From assembly GCF_000214135.1 (NCBI RefSeq), contig NZ_AFIE01000007.1, forward strand, positions 1-64,000: 64,000 nucleotides of DNA, in the 5' to 3' direction. Under the pieces are notes generated by a model that saw only the letters and a program-made list of their open reading frames with translations, ran no database searches and had not been told where the DNA came from. The position numbers were made by a program, and so were the translations under genes. This stretch comes from Acinetobacter sp. P8-3-8. GTDB lineage: Bacteria; Pseudomonadota; Gammaproteobacteria; Pseudomonadales; Moraxellaceae. Position 1 is the first letter of the stretch; every line of letters begins with the position of its first letter. This document shows, in pieces, positions 54,540-61,469 of the stretch.

Positions 54540-56468
54540 TCAATCGCCTATAAATCGATTACCTTGAGCATCCTCATAAACAGGCTTACCATTGCTTGTA
54601 CCTACTTGACGTGTCATACCATTTGGTAGATTAGTCGATGATGCAGCTGGTGTATTAACGAACTGCTGTGTCTGAGTATCAAATAATTGTTGAGGTCTGT
54701 TTACCATAGTACCTGATTTGTCATTCCACTCCTGACCACCACCCACAGTCATATAACGGTCTTTACCAGTATCTGCTTTATTACCTGCATAACGATTAAT
54801 TTTTTCTTGAATGGATTTACGATCTTCATCCGATTTCGCAGAATCATATTGTTCATACAATTTCTCTAATCGTGCTGAGTTACGAATGCCAAAACCTTTT
54901 TCAGTGGCATTAAGATTAAATTCTCGATTCGCTAAATCATTGGTCGCTTGGAATTTTTGTGCATCAAAACCTAAATTTGCATTAAAGCGGTTATTGGTAC
55001 CTTGCTCACCTAGTTCCGTACGATAGTTCTGTCCAGCTTGTCCCATGACTTCACGCTGTAAAGCAGCAACGTTGTTCGCATCGGTGGTATAACGTTGATT
55101 GGCACGATTATCCTCACCTTGCTGTAAATCAGACAAAGTACGGACTTGATTAGCAGTTAATCCTCTTGCCCCTGCAATCGGTGTGCTTGCTGCACGAATT
55201 ACAGCTTGACGTTCTGCTTCCTGTGCTTCATTACGTTGAGGTGCTTGTACAGGATTATTACCATAACCTCGCATACCCAAGCCTAAATTCATTTCACGTT
55301 GAGCGATTGCATTTTGAATCTGTTGTTCAGTAGGTCCCATTTCTTGAGTATTGGCGAATAAATTTGCTACCCCACGAGGGTCATTCACTGGTCTTACTTT
55401 GAATCCTAGCCCTTCACCTTCTCGAACTCCATCTGCTCGTGCTTGGGCTGCTGCACCAGGATTAGCATAGCTAAAGCTGTTTCCTTTTTGTTGAATAGCA
55501 TAAGGATCAGAGTTCTGTACAGGATTTGATGAAGTCTGGGCTTCAGGCTGTGTTTGTGCAGTAGGTGGTGTTTTATTATTACCAAATGGACTGTTTACAA
55601 CAGCATTTGGATTATTCTGTTTAGCATTAAATTCAGGTTGAGCTGCTTTTGCTTCACTTGCAATACGTTGTTTATCAGCATAAAAGCGTCCAGCTTGTCC
55701 AAAAGTTAAAGCATTACCTAAGTCTGAAGCATAACCCAATGCACGAACACCAAAATCTTTAGCAAAACCTTTTGCCGTACCTAAATCTTCTAGTGACTGA
55801 TCACCCAAACCAAAACGCTCTCGATAATCTTCACTTGGTGTGGCAGCGTTTGCAAATAAGGCCGATGCCGCTCCTAAATATCCAGTGCCTTTTACAAGTT
55901 TACTGTTATTAACGAAATTTCTTACGCCTGCTCCAAAACCACCTCCTTGTGTTGGTGCTGGATTAACTGGACTTGCTGATGTCGTACTGGTTGTTGGAGG
56001 TGTATTTGATGTTGCTGGAAGTTGACGGTTCACAGGTGTGACATCACGCATTTGTGGCCCACCAATTCTATTTTGTTGTGCGCGACGAATATCATCTGCA
56101 CTTGGGTAGGCACTTGGTACCAGTCCACCATTTGCAAAAAATAACTCAGGTTTATTTTGATCAGGCTTAAAACCCAATTGAGGTTGATTAACAGGCATAT
56201 GCGTCTGATCCTTCATGGCATCAAGTGTTTGCACACCAACCGAATGAACTTGGTCAGGCGAGAGTTGGAACTCACCGTTACTGAGATTAACTGGCGTGGG
56301 ACTCCCCATATTTTTTAAATTATTGGTACCAATCTGCTGAGTAGAATCAGCAGGCATAATATAGCTACCTGCTGGAACATTTTTTTTAATATCATCAGAA
56401 GTGCCAGTACCTGCACCTTGAATTAGTCCATTTTCATCTTGCTTTGAACGTTTTTTTAAGCCGTACAT
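54540..56468 (-). CDS. Virion-associated protein, glycine/proline/glutamine-rich
   Basis: 642 residues with no catalytic motif. The N-terminus has PAGSYIMPADSTQQIG and SNGEFQLSPDQVHSVGVQTLD, segments I have seen in phage proteins encoded next to giant ORFs. The centre has a short alanine-rich helix (GYLGAASALFANAATPSEDY) and long N/Q/P/T-rich linkers, then a predicted helical part (about 470-570) and a charged, glycine-rich tail. It fits an internal or ejected virion protein, but this is inference. Confidence 0.55.
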   Translation of the reverse strand: MYGLKKRSKQDENGLIQGAGTGTSDDIKKNVPAGSYIMPADSTQQIGTNNLKNMGSPTPVNLSNGEFQLSPDQVHSVGVQTLDAMKDQTHMPVNQPQLGFKPDQNKPELFFANGGLVPSAYPSADDIRRAQQNRIGGPQMRDVTPVNRQLPATSNTPPTTSTTSASPVNPAPTQGGGFGAGVRNFVNNSKLVKGTGYLGAASALFANAATPSEDYRERFGLGDQSLEDLGTAKGFAKDFGVRALGYASDLGNALTFGQAGRFYADKQRIASEAKAAQPEFNAKQNNPNAVVNSPFGNNKTPPTAQTQPEAQTSSNPVQNSDPYAIQQKGNSFSYANPGAAAQARADGVREGEGLGFKVRPVNDPRGVANLFANTQEMGPTEQQIQNAIAQREMNLGLGMRGYGNNPVQAPQRNEAQEAERQAVIRAASTPIAGARGLTANQVRTLSDLQQGEDNRANQRYTTDANNVAALQREVMGQAGQNYRTELGEQGTNNRFNANLGFDAQKFQATNDLANREFNLNATEKGFGIRNSARLEKLYEQYDSAKSDEDRKSIQEKINRYAGNKADTGKDRYMTVGGGQEWNDKSGTMVNRPQQLFDTQTQQFVNTPAASSTNLPNGMTRQVGTSNGKPVYEDAQGNRFIGD

Positions 56469-56537
56469 GACACTTATTCCAATATAAATATCATGTATGG
56501 TTAATCAATCTAAGCTATAGGCGTTAGCCTTACAGGG

Positions 56538-58448
56538 TTAATAATTATAGTTGTGGCTTTCGCTGAAACTCTCGCTTTTACTACGTGAGCTGGATGTACT
56601 CGCTGAACCACTACCACTAATACTGGCTGATACATGCGCTGCACTCATGGCACCGGCTGCCAGTTGTGCCGTGTATTGCCCCATAGCTTTAGCAGATTCC
56701 AGTGCAATATTGGCTTCCTGGATCGCCTTCTGCATTTTGGCTTCATATTCCTTAAGCTGCATTTCAGCATAAGCAATATTGGTCCGAGTATTCATGTCAG
56801 CATAACGTGATTGCATTTCAGCCTGACTGACTTCCATGCCAGCTGATGCTCGCCATGCTTCGACTTCTGCAGAAAAGGCTGCGGTATTTTGCTGTACTTC
56901 GGAAAGGTTGGTTTGCAGTTCGGCCTTATATGCTTCCAGATCAGCTTGATACTTACCAATCCAGACCCGAGCCGCTTCCATTTTTAACTGGATCTGTTTG
57001 CCTTTCACATCAGCTTTTGCCTGTACACCCTGAATCGTGGACGCATAAGCACGTGCTTGGGTATCAAATAAAGTAGCCTTGGTTGATTCTCCCCGAATCT
57101 GTGCTTCATAGGCTTCGACCTTGACCTTTTCAGCATTGATCTGTTCACTATAGGCTTGAACATCGGCACGATAGGAATCAAACTGATTTTTGATCACGTC
57201 AGCACGTACCGATGCGCCTTGTACCAATGCCTTATACACTTCTACGTTGGACAATACCGCATCCATCTTGGCCTTGTAGACCTGGACGTACTGCTCATTA
57301 ACCTGACCAATCGCCACCTGTGCATCGACTGCAGTTTTATACGCGCTCAGTTTGGCCAATGCGCTATCGAGCTTGGTCTTATACACGCCAGACAAGACGC
57401 TGAATGCTTCATTCTGTGCATTAAAGAAAGTAATCTGTGCATTGAATACATTGATTTGGCTTTCAGCGTTAAACCGCGCAATTTCAAACAGACGATTAGT
57501 GACGTTATTAAAAATATTAACTGTAAGCTGTTCCAGTGCCATGCCTTGTTGTACAAGGAAGCGTAGCTGCTCAATCTCCATTTTGGATGCTTCAATCAGA
57601 ATATCGCGGTTTAATTCACTGGCTCTTAACTGTCCCTGCTCCCGGATTGTTGCGACCTGCTTGACCAACATGCCAGGCGGCATAGAAAAATTACGTGTAG
57701 ACCAATCGTTGACGGCTTCCTGAACTGCACGTGAAGTTTCCTTGCTTTCACGTGAACGTGCCCGGTTGAATAAGGCTTCTTCTATTGGAGCCAGTAAACC
57801 GGTACCGCCTTCTGTAATTCCCTTCTTAATATAATCCGTTAATTCATCCAGGACCTCGGACTTATATTCCGGTTCATCCCATTCGATGAATACTTCTGGT
57901 ACCGTAATTTCGCTGATATTTGGCGGCTCGCCATCAAAGTCCGGTAATTCAGGAAATTCAAAGACTGGAATATCAATTTCCTTAAGATCATCCATTTCTG
58001 GGACCTCTAAGGTTGGCGGTTCAGGTAGTTGAATATTTGTGTCTATCTGAGGACGATCAGGTACCTGAATTACAGCCATACCTGGCGCACTTGGCAATTC
58101 CATGGTTGGCATGACCGGTGCTTCCGGCATATTCAAATCATCTAAATTTAATTCATTTAGTAAATTTTCAATGCTTTGAAACTCAGGCAATGTAGGTTTT
58201 TCGAGTGCAATGGCTGTAAATTGGGGAGCATCTGTTAGGTCTATATTCGGTACCGGTGTTTCTGGGGCGGGCATTCGTGTCGGTGGATCTACCTGAGTGA
58301 CAGTAACTTCTTTGATCCCTGCCAGGGATTGTGAAAGTTCATTGCGATAGCGGCCGGCCACACTGTCCAACTTATCCATCTGGTCCATTACAGTGGTAAT
58401 GGCTGCATCCATCACCCCATCCGGCTCAACTCTTGAATCGGTACTCAT
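56538..58448 (-). CDS. Long coiled-coil structural protein
   Basis: Residues about 50-200 are proline-rich (FPELPDFDGEPPNIS and similar). From about 260 on the chain is almost pure helix with repeating blocks of the type Y-K/R-A-D/E-V/M-x-A-Y roughly every 20 residues. The end is serine-rich (SGSGSASTSSSRSKSESFSE). ATG 58448 follows AGGAG and overlaps the upstream gene stop as TAATG. A tail or ejection-apparatus part is likely, exact role unknown. Confidence 0.6.
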   Translation of the reverse strand: MSTDSRVEPDGVMDAAITTVMDQMDKLDSVAGRYRNELSQSLAGIKEVTVTQVDPPTRMPAPETPVPNIDLTDAPQFTAIALEKPTLPEFQSIENLLNELNLDDLNMPEAPVMPTMELPSAPGMAVIQVPDRPQIDTNIQLPEPPTLEVPEMDDLKEIDIPVFEFPELPDFDGEPPNISEITVPEVFIEWDEPEYKSEVLDELTDYIKKGITEGGTGLLAPIEEALFNRARSRESKETSRAVQEAVNDWSTRNFSMPPGMLVKQVATIREQGQLRASELNRDILIEASKMEIEQLRFLVQQGMALEQLTVNIFNNVTNRLFEIARFNAESQINVFNAQITFFNAQNEAFSVLSGVYKTKLDSALAKLSAYKTAVDAQVAIGQVNEQYVQVYKAKMDAVLSNVEVYKALVQGASVRADVIKNQFDSYRADVQAYSEQINAEKVKVEAYEAQIRGESTKATLFDTQARAYASTIQGVQAKADVKGKQIQLKMEAARVWIGKYQADLEAYKAELQTNLSEVQQNTAAFSAEVEAWRASAGMEVSQAEMQSRYADMNTRTNIAYAEMQLKEYEAKMQKAIQEANIALESAKAMGQYTAQLAAGAMSAAHVSASISGSGSASTSSSRSKSESFSESHNYNY

Positions 58449-59608
58449 TATATTCTCCTAGTCGTTTTGGTGAAGTCCATGGATAGGGCATTAATCTGCG
58501 CAGAAGTTGCAGCAATAGAAATAGCAAAGCAGAAATGACGACCCCTTAAGCCACGGCCAAACAGTACCCGACCATTGGTCAAGTGATCGGCTTCCTCATT
58601 TGGCAGCATATAGGTATAGGTTGTAGGTTTTCCGCTTTGGGTAGAAGTAACAGCAATACTCAACTGCTTGTCCTGACCACTCATTTCATATTCAAGATAA
58701 GCTGCTGTAGGGTGTACCAGACTATCACCAAAATCCAGCTTGCCCGTTTCGATCAAACCATGAATTAAATGATCGGACTTATCCATTAAGAACACACCTT
58801 TTTCATTCCATCCATATAGTTTGTCGTTAATGACAGTCAAGCCATCAAAGGAAAACGGCATGTAGCGACTCATGGCCCAAGTATCTGTGTTCGCTGTCCA
58901 TGCTTGCCCATAGATTTTACTGTCCTTGATTTCATCGTATAGCGATAAGTAATCATGGCTATCAGTCCGACCAGTCAGTTTGGATTGTGTGCTATCGCCA
59001 AGTCTTAGTGTGTCAATCGCATGACTGTATAGCTGCACACTAGATAAATCCTGATCACCAAAGCTAATCGAATCGATTAAATAGCTTTGTGAACGCAGCT
59101 TGTCTTGAGTGAAGTCACTTAAAAGAATGCTATCAACGACCTGCTCAGATGCGACGGTATTTGCCAGATCTGTCAGTTTAAATTGGTCATTGCTCAGGAT
59201 TCTTGAATATCGCTGACCAGAAATAGACTCCACAAAGTGAATGGAATCGGTACTCAATGCCAGTGTTGTAGACAGGGTGAAATCATCTAGGGTGAACTGA
59301 TCTTCAATATTTTCAGCTGTAAAACGATAGGCTGCATCAAATAGCTTCACTTGATCGGATACCAGGCCACGTGCAATACGTTGTCCGGTGATCTGATCGA
59401 ATAGGCTAAACCCATCTACAGCAGTGGAGATGGCACCGGTCTGCGTGATTTCATCAGCCAGACTAAAGGAATCTTCAAAATGAGCCTTGATCCTGGAAAG
59501 ATTAGAATCTGAAAAAACAATTCGATCCTCTGCGATAACCCTTAACCGCAGCCAAGTACTATCTGAGAAGACCATGCCTTCAAGTGCATCGTCACGATAT
59601 ATCGCCAT
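58448..59608 (-). CDS. Repeat-rich protein with D-x-L-x-D motifs
   Basis: Residues about 10-250 consist of about ten degenerate repeats of 20-26 residues built on D-(S/Q)-(I/F)-x-(L/F)-x-D, for example EDSFSLAD, VDGFSLFD, SDQVKLFD, EDQFTLDD, VDSILLSD, IDTLRLGD. This suggests a beta-solenoid or fibre. The C-terminal part (about 260-386) is a different beta-rich domain. ATG 59608 is chosen because GGAG lies 6 bases before it; ATG 59620 and TTG 59638 are longer alternatives. It could be a tail fibre or tail-surface protein. Confidence 0.6.
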   Translation of the reverse strand: MAIYRDDALEGMVFSDSTWLRLRVIAEDRIVFSDSNLSRIKAHFEDSFSLADEITQTGAISTAVDGFSLFDQITGQRIARGLVSDQVKLFDAAYRFTAENIEDQFTLDDFTLSTTLALSTDSIHFVESISGQRYSRILSNDQFKLTDLANTVASEQVVDSILLSDFTQDKLRSQSYLIDSISFGDQDLSSVQLYSHAIDTLRLGDSTQSKLTGRTDSHDYLSLYDEIKDSKIYGQAWTANTDTWAMSRYMPFSFDGLTVINDKLYGWNEKGVFLMDKSDHLIHGLIETGKLDFGDSLVHPTAAYLEYEMSGQDKQLSIAVTSTQSGKPTTYTYMLPNEEADHLTNGRVLFGRGLRGRHFCFAISIAATSAQINALSMDFTKTTRRI

Positions 59609-59620
59609 GCTGTGCTCCAT

Positions 59621-59654
59621 AAAAAGCACTGATGACAACTCACCAGTGCTTTAA
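59621..59654 (-). terminator. Internal terminator of the late operon
   Basis: AAAGCACTG (59623-59631) pairs with CAGTGCTTT (59644-59652), 9 bp, followed on the minus strand by T5. It lies right after the 194-residue protein gene and may set the ratio of late proteins. Confidence 0.75.
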
Positions 59655-59657
59655 GTT

Positions 59658-60242
59658 TTAAGAGGTTGCAGTAATGCGATAACCGATTTCAAACACATCA
59701 CCGTTCTGGAATACACGCGCTGCCGGGTACTTGGTGGCTGAAAGCAGCACACCAGTTGTTCCGCCACGCTGGTTATTAGTCAGCAAGGCCACACCAGTGA
59801 CATTGACCTGTGAAGTTGTTGCAATAGTCACACTGGCCACATTGCCAAAGTTATCGATATATTTTTGATCGGTAGAATCTGAAGGAATGAATTGAGGGCG
59901 TGTTGCATTGGTATAGCCCTCAGTCAGTGAAACGATTTCACCGGCTGTTGCAGCAAAGTTGGCAGCTGTCCAGTTGTCTGCCGGCGCAGTAGCACCGTTA
60001 AACAACGCCAGATATGAGCCTGCCGGCTTTGCTTTAGATCCAATGGCCACGTTTAACACATGGATTAATGCTTCTTTCGGAATCAGGTTTTTTGTAAAGG
60101 TCGCTTCGCCACCATTGACCCGATCCATGTATTCACCTGAAAGCATAAAGCCATGCTTCGGGAAGAAAATACCCTCTTTAGTTTCGTCAAAATTCTCATT
60201 GAGTGCGTCTTTCATTAAAGCGCGCTGTAGTTTTGCATCCAT
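59658..60242 (-). CDS. Small structural protein, unknown
   Basis: 194 residues, rich in beta strands and A/T/G (VASVTIATTSQVNVTGVALLT, YLALFNGATAPADNWTAANF). No family is recognised with confidence. The strong terminator right after it suggests high expression relative to downstream genes. ATG 60242 follows an AGG-containing leader. A capsid-decoration or tail protein role is possible. Confidence 0.55.
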   Translation of the reverse strand: MDAKLQRALMKDALNENFDETKEGIFFPKHGFMLSGEYMDRVNGGEATFTKNLIPKEALIHVLNVAIGSKAKPAGSYLALFNGATAPADNWTAANFAATAGEIVSLTEGYTNATRPQFIPSDSTDQKYIDNFGNVASVTIATTSQVNVTGVALLTNNQRGGTTGVLLSATKYPAARVFQNGDVFEIGYRITATS

Positions 60243-60269
60243 AGCTATGGCCTGTATTGTAAATAAAAC

Positions 60270-61460
60270 CTAATTTACAACTGCCACTAATCGGTTATCA
60301 AACCCTACAAGCCTACAAGAATTTGCAGTAATTCCACAAATCGCATCAGACTGTATTTCAACCAACTGTCCTTCTGATGTACCCAATACAAAACCATTCT
60401 CAGCCAGCCACACTGCACACCATGTACCGCCCTGAGAAAGTGACTTAACCATATCACTATGCAGCACAGCACTACTTGCATAGATTGGCGCACGTGATGC
60501 CTTTTGCTCTATCGCCATGTTGCGCACATCCTGACCACGCAAGAAAACCACATGATCGGCTTGACCCACCCATATACCACCATCCACCGGTTCAATAAAA
60601 CGGATTCGCTGCGGAAACTGAATAAAGTTATAACGCTCATCAGTCAGGTGATATGTCATTGCTTCGGAAAAATACAGCACATTGGAACGCACTACCCATA
60701 GCCGACCACACCATAAACGTAGGAAATTACCGCTTTTCATTGGAGATAGGTGTTGAAAAGTGGCAGCCCGGCCCAATTCAGGTAAAGCCTGAATATCAAC
60801 ACTCATCGTATCAATCGGCAATTCAAACGCCTGGCGCAATTCTCCACCACCCGGTTCAGACATATAGATTCGTACATGCGTTACATTACTATCCAGGCAC
60901 ATTGGTAATTGCAGCTGCACACCGCTCTTATCCAGCAGCTGCACCTTCTTAATTTCCGATAAAGCCGATTCAAGCCCATTTACCACCCAGGAAATCGCAA
61001 AACTATAATCACCTTGATCTAGGCTATAGTTATATTTTACATTGGCTTGTGGTTTGGCTGGTGTATCAATGGTTAGGCGTTTAGCATTCTGGCCATCATA
61101 GGTAAAAAGGCCATTATCACAGGCCATACAGACAAAATTATTCAGCACGATATGAAACAAGGGGCCCTGGCCACATTCAATCAATGGCTCAGTATCCCAT
61201 GTATCAAGATTAACCTTGACCCATTGACCATCCAATGCGGCAAAGCATTCTTTGTGTAAAGGGGATTGCCATAAATCACGGATAGCCTTGCTGCTTTGCA
61301 GCTGCATTCCCTGGGCCAATTCTGCCCGGCCTGAATCGGAAAAATTGATATTCACCGCATCACGGACAAATAAGCCAGGTGAATCCCCTCTTATCTCAAG
61401 TGCAGCATCTTCCTTGACATTATTAATTCCGAGAAAGGCTGGTATCTTCTTGACTGGCAT
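60270..61460 (-). CDS. Tail-hub or DNA-stabilisation-like protein
   Basis: 396 residues, nearly all beta. The start PAFLGINNVKEDAALEIRG ... LFVRDAVNINFSDSGRAELAQG is the pattern seen in podovirus hub or packaged-DNA-stabilisation proteins. Several blade-like repeats (LWQSPLHKECFAALDGQWVKVNL, GPLFHIVLNNFVCMACDNGLFTYDG) suggest a beta-propeller like P22 gp10. ATG 61460 follows AAGGA at 6 bases. The functional call is inference from fold pattern and position. Confidence 0.5.
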   Translation of the reverse strand: MPVKKIPAFLGINNVKEDAALEIRGDSPGLFVRDAVNINFSDSGRAELAQGMQLQSSKAIRDLWQSPLHKECFAALDGQWVKVNLDTWDTEPLIECGQGPLFHIVLNNFVCMACDNGLFTYDGQNAKRLTIDTPAKPQANVKYNYSLDQGDYSFAISWVVNGLESALSEIKKVQLLDKSGVQLQLPMCLDSNVTHVRIYMSEPGGGELRQAFELPIDTMSVDIQALPELGRAATFQHLSPMKSGNFLRLWCGRLWVVRSNVLYFSEAMTYHLTDERYNFIQFPQRIRFIEPVDGGIWVGQADHVVFLRGQDVRNMAIEQKASRAPIYASSAVLHSDMVKSLSQGGTWCAVWLAENGFVLGTSEGQLVEIQSDAICGITANSCRLVGFDNRLVAVVN

Positions 61461-61469
61461 ACATTATCC

